Source: Pseudomonas protegens CHA0 (GTDB lineage: Bacteria; Pseudomonadota; Gammaproteobacteria; Pseudomonadales; Pseudomonadaceae). Taken from it: a DNA stretch of 64,000 nt. The stretch spans positions 4,651,001-4,715,000 of the forward strand of contig NC_021237.1 of assembly GCF_000397205.1 (NCBI RefSeq), read 5' to 3'. A program made the position numbers and the translations under genes. Positions 18,401-28,710 of this stretch are shown here, one piece after another. The notes below the pieces were generated by a model that worked only from the letters and a program-made list of their open reading frames with translations, had not been told where the DNA came from and did not search any database. Each line of letters opens with the position of its first letter. The stretch's first letter is position 1.

Positions 18401-21400
18401 TGCAACTGTGCCGGCGAGCCTTTCTCCAGGGCTTCGGACACCGGGTAGTTCTCGAACACCAGGATGTTGTCGAACAGTGCCTCGCCCCCAAGGCCGGCCC
18501 AGCGCTGCACGTCGTACAGTGGCGTGTGTTCGAAGTCACGCAGGGCCAGGTTGCGCTCCTGCACGGCCTGCAACCAGTCGCTGACCGACAACTGCGGAAG
18601 TGGCGCGGCCACCACCGGCAAGGTGTTGATGAACAGGCCGATCTGCTGCTCCACGCCCTTGAGTTCCGCCGGCCGGCCAGACACGGTGGCGCCGAACACC
18701 ACCGTGTCCTGCCCGGTGCAGCGTTGCAGCAGCAACAGCCAGGCGGCCTGCACCAGGGTGTTGACCGTGACCTTCTGCTGGCGGGCAAACTCGCCCAGGC
18801 TGCGGGTCTGGGCCTCGTCGAGGGTGCAGCCATGGCTGCCATGGCCCTCCTCCAGCGGCGCTCGTGCACCGGCAGCAATGGCCTGGGCCAGACGGGTCGG
18901 CTCATCCAGCCCCTGCAGTTGCTGTTTCCAGAAATGTTCACTAAGGGTGGCGTCCTGGCGTTGCAGCCAGGCGATGTAGTCGCGGTAGCGCCCGGTCAGG
19001 TGCTGCGGCAATTGACCGGCATAACGTTGCAGTACTTCACCGAGCAACTGCGAGTTGCTCCAGCCGTCCATCAGGATGTGGTGGTTGGTGTAGATCAGGT
19101 GGTAACGCTGCTCGCCAGTGCGCACCAGGGTCAGGCGCAGCAGGGGCGCAGCGGCCAGATCGAAGCCCCGTTGACGCTCGGTCGCCGCCAGGGTGTCCAG
19201 GGCTTGCGGGGCCTGCTGCGTCGAGCGCCAGTCGTGCTCGACACACTCCAGGCTGACCTGCTTGTACACCACCTGGATCGGCGCCGGCAGTTCGCCCTGC
19301 CAGAGGAAACCGCTGCGCAGGATGTCATGACGCTCGATGGTTGCCTGCCAGGCCTGGCGGAAGCGCTCGGGATCGAGCCCGTCCACATCCACCCGCAGCT
19401 GGTTGATGTAGTCGCCACCCTCCTCTTGATACAGGGTGTGAAATAGCATGCCTTGCTGCATCGGCGACAGCGGATAAAGGTCCTCGACCTGTGCCAGGGC
19501 CAGCGGCAAGCGGTCCAGCTGTTGCTGGCTCAGGCCGGCCAGCGGGAAGTCCGATGGCGTGGCGCCACGGTGCTCGGGCTGGCTGCAATGCTCGATCAGC
19601 GCCTTGAGTTCCCGGGCGTAGTCATCCGCCAGGTGCTCGATGGTGGCGGTATCGAACATCGCCCGGCTGAAGTTCCAGCCCAGGCTCAGCTCACCGCCAT
19701 AGACCTGGCCATTGAGAGTCAACCAGTTGCCCAGGGGGGCGTGCAGGCTCTGGTCGTCGCCCTTGGCCTCACTGGCCGGGGCAAACCATGCCTGCTGGTC
19801 ATCGAAACTGCCGTCGAACTGTCCCAGGTAGTTGAAGGTGATGCGTGGCACCGCCAGTGCGGCGAGGGCTGCCTGTGCTTGAGCATCCCCCAGGTAGCGC
19901 AAGGCACCGAAGCCGATGCCCTTGTTCGGCACCGCCCGCAGCTGTTCCTTGATGAACTTGATCGAGTCGGCCAGGGCCGGCTGCGGCGTCAGCTTCACCG
20001 GAAACACGCTGGTGAACCAGCCCACGGTGCGGCTCAGGTCGATGCTGTCGAACAGCTCTTCGCGGCCGTGGCCTTCCAGTTGCACCAGGGCGCTGCTGTC
20101 GCCGGTCCAGCGGGTGATGACCCGGGCCAGGGCGGTAAGCAGCAGATCGTTGATCTGGGTGCGATAGGCTGCCGGTGCGTCCTGCAACAGGCGTTGGGTA
20201 TCACCCTTGCTCAGCCGGGTTTCGACACTGCTCGCGTGCTGGTTCTGCAACCCGTCGTGGCCGTGGTCGCAAGGCAGGTTCGATTCGACACCCTGCAACT
20301 GTGCCTGCCAGTAACCCAGCTCCTGCTGCAGCGCCGCGCTGCTGGCATAGGCCTGCAACTGCCCGGCCCAGGCCTGGGTCGAGCTGGACTTGGCCGGCAG
20401 TGCCTGGCCGCCCAGCAAGGCTTGCAGATCCTCCAGGAGAATCCGCCAGGACACCCCATCCACCACCAGGTGATGAACGATCAGCAACAGGCGCTGGCTC
20501 TGGTCGGCCAGGGTGAACAGCACGGCCCGCAGCAACGGGCCCTCCTGCAGGTTGAGACTGCTCTGGGCCTGCTCGGCAAACTGCTGCAACGCCTGGGCGT
20601 CGGCGACATTGGCCTGCCACAGCAGTTGCACCGGCTCCTCGGCATCGGCAAAGGCTGCACGCCACGTGCCCTGATGTTCGGTAAAGCGCAGGCGCAAGGC
20701 ATCGTGCTGCACCGTCAGGGCCTGCAATGCGCTTTCCAGGGGCTGGGCTTGCAGCGCCTGTAGCGGCTTGAGCAGCACCGACTGGTTCCAGTGATGCCGT
20801 TCCGGAACCGGGGTGTCGAAGAACCATTGCTGGATCGGCAGCAGCGCCATCTGCCCACGCACCGGGCCCTGGTCGATCTGCAAACCGCCCTCGCCCTGCT
20901 CCGCCACCGTGGCCAGCCCTTGCACCGTCTGGTGCTGGAACAGGTCCTTGGGGGTGAAGCGGATACCAGCCTGCCGGGCACGGCTGACCACCTGGATCGA
21001 GATGATCGAGTCGCCACCCAGTTCGAAGAAGTTGTCGGTGACGCCCACCTGCTCAAGCTTCAGCACATCGGCCCAGATCGCCGCGATCTGTTGTTCCAGC
21101 GGGTTCTGCGGCGCGACGTAGGTCTGCTGCATCAGCTGCGCATCGACTTTCGGCAGCGACTTGCGGTCCAGCTTGCCGTTCGGTGTCAGCGGCAGTGCTT
21201 CGAGGAACAGCAGGTAAGTCGGCACCATGTAGTCCGGCAGGCTCTCGCGCAGGCGCGCCTTGATGCTCTCGCGCAACTGCGCCTGGCGCTCGTTGCTCGA
21301 CGCCACCTCGGCGTCCACCGGCACGATGTAGCCCACCAGCTGCTGGCCGCTCGGCCCTGGCTGGGCGATCACCGCCACTTCCAGTACCGGGTCCTGCTCC

Positions 21401-24400
21401 AGCAAGCGCGCTTCGATCTCGCCCAGCTCGATACGGAAGCCCCGCACCTTCACCTGATGGTCGACACGGCCCACATATTCCACCAAGCCATCGGTGCGAT
21501 AGCGGGTCAGATCGCCGCTGCGGTACAGCCGGGCCCCGGTGGTGCTGTAGGGGTCAGGGATAAAACGCTCGGCCGTCAGCCCAGGTCGATCCAGGTAACC
21601 CCGGGCCACGCCCAGGCCGCCCAGGTACAACTCGCCCGCCACGCCAACCGGCAACAGGTTGAGGTTGGCATCGGCCACATAAGCGCTGCGATTGCCGACG
21701 ATATTGCCGATGGGCGCATAGGCCGCGTCGCACGGATCGCCCGCCTTGGCCTTCCAGATCAATGGCGTAACCACCGTCTCGGTCGGGCCGTAACCGTTGA
21801 AGATGTACTTGGGCCGCAGCACCCGCCATGCCAGATCGTAACTGGCCTGGGGCACTGCATCGCCGCCGAAGCAGTACACCCGCACCGCCGGCGGGTTGCC
21901 GTCACGCTCGGCGTGTACCGCCAGTTGCTGCAGGTACACCGGCGGGAACACACCCACGGTGACGCCGTAGCGGTGCATCTGTTCGTAGGTGAATTCCGGC
22001 GACCACAAACTATCGTCGCGAATCAGCACGCTGGCACCGTAGATCAGCGGGTGCATCCAGCCTTCGTGGGAACCGTCGAAGGCGAAGGACATGAAGTGCA
22101 ACTCGCAATCCGCCGGGCTCATTTCATAGCGCTCGCCGGTGGCCAGGCTGTGCATGGCCAATGGACCATGGGACACCGCAACGCCCTTGGGCAGCCCGGT
22201 GGAGCCGGAGGTGTAGATCACATAGGCGAGGTTTTCCTCGGCCAGATCCACCTGCGGACTGGTCACAGGGTAAGCCGCAAAATCAGCCGCGCCTTCGACG
22301 CTGAGGGTCGGCAGCCCCTCAGGAATCGGCAAGCGATCCAGCAGGTGGCTCTGGGTCAGCAGCAGCCACGCGCCGCTGTCTTGCATCATGTAGCGCAGGC
22401 GGTCCTGGGGGTACTCGATATCCAGCGGCACATAAACCCCACCAGCCTTGAGCACGGCCAGGAAGGCCACCATGATTTCCGCGCAACGCGGCATGGCGAT
22501 GGCCACCCGCACTTCCGGGCCAACGCCCAGCTCGATCAACTTGTGCGCCAGCTGGTTGGCTTGAGTATCCAGCTCGCGATAGCTCAGGCGCTGCTCGGCG
22601 AAGAACACCGCCGGGGCATCCGGCGCCTTGGCCGCCTGATCGGCAAACAGCTGGTGAACAAAACGCTCGGTCGGGTAGACCACATCGGTGTGGTCCCAAT
22701 CCTGGCGGATACGGTGCTGCTCGTCCTGCGTCAGTAATGGCAACTCACCCAGGCCGGTTTGCGCATGCTCCATCAGGCTCAGCAACAGGCCCTGCAAGTG
22801 CCCGCCCAACTGCACCATCGAAGGTTCGGAGAAGGATTCACGGGCATAGATGAACTCGAACGACAGGCTCGCCCCCAGGTTGACCGCGACCGTCAGGGGG
22901 TAGTTGGTCTGCTCGTGGTTACCCACAGCGCCAAAGCGCAGTTGCGCCGGAGCACCTTTTTCCAGGGCTTCGGACACCGGGTAGTTCTCGAACACCAGGA
23001 TGTTGTCGAACAGCGCATCCCCGCCCAGCCCGGCCCAGCGCTGCACTTCATACAGCGGCGTGTACTCATAGTCGCGCAGCGCCAGGTTGCGGTTCTGCAC
23101 TGCCTGCAACCACTGGCTCACGGTCATGTCCGGGCGTGGCGTGGCCACCACCGGCAAGGTGTTGATGAACAAGCCCACCTGCTGCTCTATGCCCTTGAGC
23201 TCCGCGGGGCGCCCCGCCACCGTGGCGCCGAACACCACGCTTTCCTGCCCGGTGCAACGTTGCAGCAACAGCAGCCACGCCGCCTGCACCAGGGTATTGA
23301 CCGTGACCTTCTGCTGCCGGGCAAATTCGCCAAGCCGTGCCGTCTGTGCCAGGTCCAGCTCGCGATGATGCTTGCCGTGGCCGGTGCCGGCCGCAATGTC
23401 CGCGACCCGGGACAGCGCCTGGGTCAGGCGGGTCGGTTCATCCAGCGTCTGCAGTTGTTCTTTCCAGAAGCTTTCACAGGCCTGGGCATCCTGGCGTTGC
23501 AGCCAGGCGATGTAGTCCCGGTAGCGGCCCGGAGCGTGGCTGGGCAACTGACCGGCATAACGTTGCAGCACTTCGCCGAGCAACTGCGAGTTGCTCCAGC
23601 CGTCCATCAGGATGTGATGGTTGGTGTAGATCAGGTGGTAGCGCTGCTCATCGATACGTACCAGAGTCAGGCGCAACAACGGCACGGCATCCAGCTCGAA
23701 GCCACGCTGGCGCTCGGCGGTGGCCAGGGTATCCAGGGCTTCCTGCTGCTGCGGCTGGCCGCGCCAGTCATGTTCGGTGCAGTCCAGGGCAATATGCTTG
23801 TGCACCACTTGCAGCGGCGTCGACACCTCGCCCTGCCAGATAAAGCCGGTGCGCAGGATGTCATGCCGATCGATGGCCGCCTGCCAGGCCTGCTGGAAGC
23901 GCAGCGGATCAAGGCCATCCACGTCTACCCGCAGTTGGTTGATGTAATCGCCCGCGGCCTGCTCGTAGAGGGTATGAAACAGCATGCCCTGCTGCATCGG
24001 CGACAGGGGGTAGAGGTCTTCGACCGAGGCCATCGCCACCGGCAAGCGGTCCAGCTGTTGCTGGCTCAGGCCCGCCAGTGGGAAGTCCGACGGGGTCGCG
24101 CCCGCCAGCTCTGGTGTGCAGCAATGCGCCACCAGCGCCTTGAGCTCCTCGGTATAGTCGTCGGCCAGCCGCTGCACGGTGGCGGTATCGAACATCTGCT
24201 GGCTGAAGGTCCAGTTCAGGCTCAACTCGCCGCCATAGACCTGGCCATCCAGGCTCAGCCAGTTGCTCAGCGGGGCCAGTGGGCTCTGGTCGTCGCCCTT
24301 GGCTTCACCGCTGGGTTTGAACAGGGAATCCTGCTCGTCGAAACTGCCGTCGAACTGGCCCAGGTAGTTGAAGGTGATACGCGGCACGGCCAAGGCTGCC

Positions 24401-27400
24401 AGGGTCTGCTGCGCTTGCGCCTCGCCCAGGTAGCGCAAGGCACCAAAGCCGATGCCCTTGTTCGGCACCGCCCGCAGTTGTTCCTTGATGAACTTGATCG
24501 AATCGGCCAGGGACGCCTGCGGCGTGAGCTTCACCGGGAACATGCTGGTGAACCAGCCCACGGTGCGGGTCAGGTCGATGCTGTCGAACAGGTCTTCGCG
24601 GCCGTGGCCTTCCAGTTGCACCAGGGCACTGGCTTCGCCGGTCCAGCGGGTGATGACCCGGGCCAGGGCGGTGAGCAGCAGATCATTGATCTGGGTGCGG
24701 TAGGCCGCCGGGGCATCCTGCAGCAGGCGCTGGGTATGGGCCTTGTCCAGGCGTGAACTCAGGCTGCTGGCGTGCTGGTTCTGCAACTCGGTCACCGGGC
24801 GGTCCAGCGGCAGGTTCGACTCGACGCCCTGCAACTGGGCCTGCCAGTACTTGAGTTCTTCCTGCAGCGCCGCACCTTGGGCATAGGCCCGCATCTGCTC
24901 GGCCCAGGCCTGGGTCGAGCTGGTCTTGGCCGGCAATGCCAGGGGCTGGCCGGCGCTGAGTTGAGCGTGGGCCCGTTGCAGATCCTCCAGCAGGATCCGC
25001 CAGGACACCCCGTCCACCACCAGGTGGTGAATCACCAGCAACAGGCGCTGGCTGCCGTCCTCCAGGCTGAACAGCACGGCCCGCAGCAGCGGCCCGTCCT
25101 GCAGGTTCAGGCTGCGCTGCGCCTCGATCGCCGACTGTTCCATGGCCTGGGCGCCATCCACTGCGACCTGCCAGAGCAGCTCCGGCCGCTGGCCGGCATC
25201 GGCAAAACGCGCCGACCAGCCATCCGCCTCCTGGCTGAACTGCAAGCGCAAGGCGTCATGCTGCACCCACAGGGCCTGCAAGGCGTTCTCTACCACCTCG
25301 GCGCGCAGCGGCTGGGCCGGTTTGAGCAGCACTGACTGGTTCCAGTGATGGCGTTCGCTCATGGGCGACTCGAAGAACCACTGCTGCACCGGCAGCAGCG
25401 CAGTTGCGCCACCCACCGGGCCCTGGTCGATCTGCACCCCGCCCTCGCCCTGCTCGGCCACTGCCGCCAGCCCCTGTACCGTCTGGTACTGGAACAGATC
25501 CCGTGGGGTAAAGCGGATACCGGCCTGCCGCGCGCGGCTGACCACCTGGATCGAGATGATCGAATCACCGCCCAGTTCGAAGAAGTTGTCGGTGGCACCG
25601 ACCTGCTCAAGCTTCAGCACATCGGCCCAGATCGCCGCGATCTGCTGCTCCAGTTCGCTCTGCGGCGCCACGTAGACTTGCTGCATCTGCTGGGCGTCGA
25701 CCTTGGGCAGGGCCTTGCGATCGAGCTTGCCGTTGGGGGTCAGCGGCAGCGCCTCCAGGAACAGCAGGTAGGCCGGCACCATGTAGTCCGGCACGTGTTC
25801 CTTGAGTGCCGTCTTGAGGCTGTCGCGCAGGGCGGCCTGGGCTTCCCCTGCCACCGCCATTGCGGCGTCGCTCGGCACGATATAGGCCACCAGTTGCTGG
25901 CCGTTTTCGCTGTCATGGGCCAGGACAAAGGCTTCACGCACCGCCGCCTGCTGCACCAGCCGCGCTTCGATTTCCCCCAGCTCGATACGGAAACCGCGGA
26001 TCTTCACCTGATGGTCGATGCGGCCGATGTACTCGATCACCCCATCGGCGCGATAACGGGTCAGGTCGCCGGTGCGGTAGACCCGGCCCCCATCACTGGA
26101 GAACGGGTTGGGCACGAATTTCTCGGCAGTCAGCCCTGGGCGCGCCAGATAGCCGCGAGTCACCCCGGCACCGGCCAGGTACAGCTCGCCGGCACTGCCC
26201 ACCGGCACCGGTTGCAGGTCCGGGCTGAGGATGTAGCTCTGGGTGTTGCTGATGGCCCGGCCGATATTGGCCTGGCCGCCGGCCTCGCGCCGGGTGTAGG
26301 TCGAGTAGGTGGTGTCTTCCGAAGGGCCGTACAGGTCGTAGACATGCACCAGCCCGGGCTGCTGGTAGAGGCTATCCACCAGCGCCTGTTTCAGCGGCTC
26401 ACCCGCCAGGTTGATGATCCGCACGCTGGGCGGAATCTGCCCGCTGCGGTGCAGCGCGGCAATCGCCGAAGGCACGGTATTGATCAAGCGCACCCGGTCG
26501 CGGTCCGCCAGCTCCGGCAGTTCCAGGGCGTTGCGGGCCAGGACGATGGAACCGCCGCTGGACAGGGTGACAAACAGCTCCCACACCGACAGGTCGAAGC
26601 AGATCGAGGTGGAAGCCAGCACCCCTTGCAGGTCATCGGCGCTGTACACCCGGTTCGACCAGTCGATCAGTGCCAGCACGTTGCGATGGGCAATCGCCAC
26701 GCCCTTGGGCAGGCCGGTGGAACCGGAGGTGTAGATCACATAAGCCAGATTGTCCGCAGTAGCTCGCTGCGGCGGATTTTCCGGCGAATACGCGTCCAGC
26801 CAACCCGGCTGGGCATCCAGTTGCAGGGTCTGCAAGGACTCCACGGACGGCAGCAGCGACAGCAAGGCGCTTTCGGTCAACAGGATCTGTGCCTGACTGT
26901 CACGCAGCATGTGGGCCAGACGGTCCTGGGGATAATCCGGGTCCAGGGGCACATAGGCGCCACCGGCCTTGAGCACCGCCAGCAATGCCACGACCATTTC
27001 CGGGGTGCGCTGCAAGGCCACGCCCACCCGCACTTCAGGCCCCACGCCCAGCTCGATCAGCTTGTGCGCCAGACGGTTGGCCCGGGCATTGAGTTCCCGG
27101 TAGCTCAGGCACTGGCCGGCAAATAGCAGGGCTTGGGCGTCGGGAGTTTTCTGTACCTGGGCTTGCACCCACTGGTGCACAGAGTGCTCGCCGACAAACT
27201 CACCGGTGGCCGGGGTCCACTCGTGCAGCAACTGGTGCTGCTCGGCAGCGCCCAGCAGCGGCAGGTCCCCCAGGCGCTGGCGCGGCTGCTGGACGATGCC
27301 CTGCAGCAACTGCACCCAGGACTGGGCCAGACGCTCGATGGTGGACGCCTCGAACAGGTCGGTGGCGTAGGTCAGGGAGGCCCAGAGGCCATCCTCGGAT

Positions 27401-28698
27401 TCGAAGGTATCCAGGGTCAGGTCGAACTGCGCGGCGCGCCCCTGCCAACTCAGGGTCTCGATGCTGAGGTCGTCCAGGCGCTGGCTCTGCCCGCCCTTCT
27501 TGACCGCGGTCTGATGGTTGAACATTGCCTGGAACAGCGGGCTGTGGCTCAGGCTGCGCTCGGGGCGCAAGGCTTCCACCAACTGCTCGAAAGGCAAGTC
27601 CTGATGGGACTGGGCCATCAGCGCGGTCTGCTTGACCTGCTGCAGGAAATCATTGAAGCCCAGTTGCCCGTCGACCTCGGCCTTGAACACCTGGGTATTG
27701 ACGAAGAAGCCGATCAGGCGCTCGGTTTCCACCCGGTTGCGGTTGGCGGTGGGCACCCCGACGCGGATGTCCGCCTGGCCGCTGTAGCGGTGCAGCAAGA
27801 CCTGGAACGAGGCCAGCAACAGCATGAACAGGGTCGCACCTTCACGCTGGGCCAATTGCTTGAGGCCCAGGCGCAGCTCTTCCGGCAACGGGATATCCAG
27901 CAACGCCCCCCGATAGCTCTGGATCGCCGGGCGCGAGTGGTCCAGCGGCAGCATCAGCAAGGGCTGCTCCCCGGCCAGTTGCTCCAGCCAGTAGCCCAGT
28001 TGCCGCTCACGCTCGCCGGCATCCATCCACTGGCGCTGCCAGTTGGCATAGTCGGCGTATTGAATCGGCAGGTCCGGCAGGCTGACCGTGCGCCCCTGGC
28101 GGTAGCCGGCATAGAGCTGGATCAGCTCGTCGACCATCACCCCCATCGACCAGCCATCGGACACGATGTGGTGCTGGGTCAGGACCAGCACATGCTCGTC
28201 TGCTGCCACCCGCAGCAATTTGGCCCGCAACAGCGGGCCATTGCGCAGATCGAAGGGCGGCTGGCTCTTGCTGTCGGTCAGGGCATGGACCTGGGCCTCA
28301 TAGGACAGGCCGCCGGCGTGCAGTTCGATGACCTCGATGTCCAGCGGCGCCGGTGGGTGCACCACCTGCACCGCCGTGCCATCTTCTTCGGAAAAGGTAG
28401 TGCGCAGGGTTTCATGCCGGGCAATCAGGGTATCGAATGCATGGCGCAGCGCGTCGAGGTCCAGTTCTCCGGTCAAGCGCAGCGCCGTGGTGATGTGGTA
28501 GGCGGTGCTGTCGGGTTCCAGTTGCCAAAGGAACCACTGGCTTTCCTGGGTATAGGAGAGAACCGGCGCCTCGTCGGCGCCGCGGCTGCAGATAGGAGCG
28601 ATACCAAAGAGGTTGATGCCCTTTTCTTTAAGCAAAATCGCCAGGGCTCTTCTTTCCTTGGAAGAAAGCGTGCCTACCGAGTCGATTAAAGCTTGCAT
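15460..28698 (-). CDS. pvdD: Pyoverdine NRPS, three modules plus thioesterase: Ala(E)-fOHOrn(E)-Lys-TE
   Basis: 4412-aa terminal synthetase. Approximate domain order by residue: C (20-470, HHIVSDGWSM near 178), A1 (500-960), T1 (LGGDSII, 1044), E1 (HHLVVDG, 1227), DCL C (HHILMDGWSN, 1695), A2 (YTSGSTG 2163), T2 (LGGDSII, 2562), E2 (2743), DCL C (3208), A3 (3675), T3 (LGGHSLD, 4080), thioesterase (GWSLGG, about 4210). Specificity codes read from the core motifs: A1 DLWNNALTY (Ala), A2 DGEVCGGVT (assigned N5-formyl-N5-hydroxyOrn), A3 DAEDNGTVS (assigned Lys; Glu and Asp suit a terminal amine). E domains predict D-Ala and D-fOHOrn. The TE would release or cyclise the peptide. The gene is named by position and role; the Ala code is well known, the Lys and fOHOrn calls also rest on the known product order in P. 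protegens. The start is 12 bases after the pvdJ stop. Confidence 0.93.
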   Translation of the reverse strand: MQALIDSVGTLSSKERRALAILLKEKGINLFGIAPICSRGADEAPVLSYTQESQWFLWQLEPDSTAYHITTALRLTGELDLDALRHAFDTLIARHETLRTTFSEEDGTAVQVVHPPAPLDIEVIELHAGGLSYEAQVHALTDSKSQPPFDLRNGPLLRAKLLRVAADEHVLVLTQHHIVSDGWSMGVMVDELIQLYAGYRQGRTVSLPDLPIQYADYANWQRQWMDAGERERQLGYWLEQLAGEQPLLMLPLDHSRPAIQSYRGALLDIPLPEELRLGLKQLAQREGATLFMLLLASFQVLLHRYSGQADIRVGVPTANRNRVETERLIGFFVNTQVFKAEVDGQLGFNDFLQQVKQTALMAQSHQDLPFEQLVEALRPERSLSHSPLFQAMFNHQTAVKKGGQSQRLDDLSIETLSWQGRAAQFDLTLDTFESEDGLWASLTYATDLFEASTIERLAQSWVQLLQGIVQQPRQRLGDLPLLGAAEQHQLLHEWTPATGEFVGEHSVHQWVQAQVQKTPDAQALLFAGQCLSYRELNARANRLAHKLIELGVGPEVRVGVALQRTPEMVVALLAVLKAGGAYVPLDPDYPQDRLAHMLRDSQAQILLTESALLSLLPSVESLQTLQLDAQPGWLDAYSPENPPQRATADNLAYVIYTSGSTGLPKGVAIAHRNVLALIDWSNRVYSADDLQGVLASTSICFDLSVWELFVTLSSGGSIVLARNALELPELADRDRVRLINTVPSAIAALHRSGQIPPSVRIINLAGEPLKQALVDSLYQQPGLVHVYDLYGPSEDTTYSTYTRREAGGQANIGRAISNTQSYILSPDLQPVPVGSAGELYLAGAGVTRGYLARPGLTAEKFVPNPFSSDGGRVYRTGDLTRYRADGVIEYIGRIDHQVKIRGFRIELGEIEARLVQQAAVREAFVLAHDSENGQQLVAYIVPSDAAMAVAGEAQAALRDSLKTALKEHVPDYMVPAYLLFLEALPLTPNGKLDRKALPKVDAQQMQQVYVAPQSELEQQIAAIWADVLKLEQVGATDNFFELGGDSIISIQVVSRARQAGIRFTPRDLFQYQTVQGLAAVAEQGEGGVQIDQGPVGGATALLPVQQWFFESPMSERHHWNQSVLLKPAQPLRAEVVENALQALWVQHDALRLQFSQEADGWSARFADAGQRPELLWQVAVDGAQAMEQSAIEAQRSLNLQDGPLLRAVLFSLEDGSQRLLLVIHHLVVDGVSWRILLEDLQRAHAQLSAGQPLALPAKTSSTQAWAEQMRAYAQGAALQEELKYWQAQLQGVESNLPLDRPVTELQNQHASSLSSRLDKAHTQRLLQDAPAAYRTQINDLLLTALARVITRWTGEASALVQLEGHGREDLFDSIDLTRTVGWFTSMFPVKLTPQASLADSIKFIKEQLRAVPNKGIGFGALRYLGEAQAQQTLAALAVPRITFNYLGQFDGSFDEQDSLFKPSGEAKGDDQSPLAPLSNWLSLDGQVYGGELSLNWTFSQQMFDTATVQRLADDYTEELKALVAHCCTPELAGATPSDFPLAGLSQQQLDRLPVAMASVEDLYPLSPMQQGMLFHTLYEQAAGDYINQLRVDVDGLDPLRFQQAWQAAIDRHDILRTGFIWQGEVSTPLQVVHKHIALDCTEHDWRGQPQQQEALDTLATAERQRGFELDAVPLLRLTLVRIDEQRYHLIYTNHHILMDGWSNSQLLGEVLQRYAGQLPSHAPGRYRDYIAWLQRQDAQACESFWKEQLQTLDEPTRLTQALSRVADIAAGTGHGKHHRELDLAQTARLGEFARQQKVTVNTLVQAAWLLLLQRCTGQESVVFGATVAGRPAELKGIEQQVGLFINTLPVVATPRPDMTVSQWLQAVQNRNLALRDYEYTPLYEVQRWAGLGGDALFDNILVFENYPVSEALEKGAPAQLRFGAVGNHEQTNYPLTVAVNLGASLSFEFIYARESFSEPSMVQLGGHLQGLLLSLMEHAQTGLGELPLLTQDEQHRIRQDWDHTDVVYPTERFVHQLFADQAAKAPDAPAVFFAEQRLSYRELDTQANQLAHKLIELGVGPEVRVAIAMPRCAEIMVAFLAVLKAGGVYVPLDIEYPQDRLRYMMQDSGAWLLLTQSHLLDRLPIPEGLPTLSVEGAADFAAYPVTSPQVDLAEENLAYVIYTSGSTGLPKGVAVSHGPLAMHSLATGERYEMSPADCELHFMSFAFDGSHEGWMHPLIYGASVLIRDDSLWSPEFTYEQMHRYGVTVGVFPPVYLQQLAVHAERDGNPPAVRVYCFGGDAVPQASYDLAWRVLRPKYIFNGYGPTETVVTPLIWKAKAGDPCDAAYAPIGNIVGNRSAYVADANLNLLPVGVAGELYLGGLGVARGYLDRPGLTAERFIPDPYSTTGARLYRSGDLTRYRTDGLVEYVGRVDHQVKVRGFRIELGEIEARLLEQDPVLEVAVIAQPGPSGQQLVGYIVPVDAEVASSNERQAQLRESIKARLRESLPDYMVPTYLLFLEALPLTPNGKLDRKSLPKVDAQLMQQTYVAPQNPLEQQIAAIWADVLKLEQVGVTDNFFELGGDSIISIQVVSRARQAGIRFTPKDLFQHQTVQGLATVAEQGEGGLQIDQGPVRGQMALLPIQQWFFDTPVPERHHWNQSVLLKPLQALQAQPLESALQALTVQHDALRLRFTEHQGTWRAAFADAEEPVQLLWQANVADAQALQQFAEQAQSSLNLQEGPLLRAVLFTLADQSQRLLLIVHHLVVDGVSWRILLEDLQALLGGQALPAKSSSTQAWAGQLQAYASSAALQQELGYWQAQLQGVESNLPCDHGHDGLQNQHASSVETRLSKGDTQRLLQDAPAAYRTQINDLLLTALARVITRWTGDSSALVQLEGHGREELFDSIDLSRTVGWFTSVFPVKLTPQPALADSIKFIKEQLRAVPNKGIGFGALRYLGDAQAQAALAALAVPRITFNYLGQFDGSFDDQQAWFAPASEAKGDDQSLHAPLGNWLTLNGQVYGGELSLGWNFSRAMFDTATIEHLADDYARELKALIEHCSQPEHRGATPSDFPLAGLSQQQLDRLPLALAQVEDLYPLSPMQQGMLFHTLYQEEGGDYINQLRVDVDGLDPERFRQAWQATIERHDILRSGFLWQGELPAPIQVVYKQVSLECVEHDWRSTQQAPQALDTLAATERQRGFDLAAAPLLRLTLVRTGEQRYHLIYTNHHILMDGWSNSQLLGEVLQRYAGQLPQHLTGRYRDYIAWLQRQDATLSEHFWKQQLQGLDEPTRLAQAIAAGARAPLEEGHGSHGCTLDEAQTRSLGEFARQQKVTVNTLVQAAWLLLLQRCTGQDTVVFGATVSGRPAELKGVEQQIGLFINTLPVVAAPLPQLSVSDWLQAVQERNLALRDFEHTPLYDVQRWAGLGGEALFDNILVFENYPVSEALEKGSPAQLQFGAVGNHEQTNYPLTLSVFVAERLSFDYSYSYQHFSGAVIRQLAEGLQHLLLAMIGNPGQCLGDLSLLSDGQRTAVEQESRRAAGQVGRGLNIHQLIEAQAARTPDAVALLCAGQQLSYGQFNQRANQLAHKLIEQGVGPDVRVGIAVERGLDMIVGLLAVLKAGGAYVPLDPEYPQERLHYMMQDSGIQLLLTQSPLLERLQDGLAVPYLCLDQAPVWLAGMAQGNPPERSSAENLAYVMYTSGSTGRPKGVGITHNALSQHARATASHFNMTAADRGLQFSTFNFDAFVEQLYPALIRGASVVIRGKALWDSETFYRELIEQGISIVDLSTAYWFMLGKDFAAKGPRDFGRLRQLNLGGEAMPAEGVAAWKQAGLKHACLLNTYGPTEATVSATAHDCGAYLKGTEPLPAVIPLGKALPGRSIYLLDSSGNLPLNGVIGELMIGGDLLARGYHDRPGLTAERFIPDPFSSDGGRLYRSGDLARYDAEGVIEYAGRIDHQVKIRGFRIEMGEIEARLLELTPVREALVLAQDGASGPQLVAYVVPAAQVAADTPQAQAQLREQLKAALKEVLPDYMLPAHLLFLEALPLSPNGKLDRKALPKAEASLLQQAYIAPQSELEQQVAALWSQVLGVDQVGLDDNFFELGGHSLDALRLIGAINQALAVQLSINALFTAPTVGQLAGVIAAGQPESAQNVIALGGSGQPLFCFHPAGGSVYGYLPLAAQLRDRCAVYGVLHQAYLQTDWSEVSWQAMIERYVASIRQVQPTGPYYLAGWSLGGSIAMDVASELEAAGETVRFLGLLDPTPPQGAGDDQIQTQEMPVTVTAESEWQAIIDKLCQQFPGSAGMIESRLRREAELDWQSIHGWVAGNIPLAPGELDRVVGLFKAEFDASLVSAVFNDLSALSAAYAYRPLRVAPRLWWSSDYARERIQVMEQAMGREVQGGEIAASRRIEARHEAMVDSRALLESFTEQLLTCLN
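20770..22730 (-). repeat. Near-identical fOHOrn A-T-E-start block, copy in pvdD
   Basis: About 1.96 kb of pvdD module 2 (A domain, T domain, start of E) matches pvdI module 2 at a constant offset of 19,070 bases with scattered single-base differences and no indel in the stretches compared by eye. Confidence 0.8.
25610..27900 (-). repeat. Near-identical Ala C-end/A-domain block, copy in pvdD
   Basis: Matches pvdJ at an offset of 3,357 bases through the A domain and parts of the preceding C domain. A 6-base length change near 25860 shifts the offset to 3,363 at the 3' end of the A domain. The A-domain core (about 25870-27120) has only a handful of differences. Confidence 0.8.
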
Positions 28699-28710
28699 GT
28701 ACTACCTCGC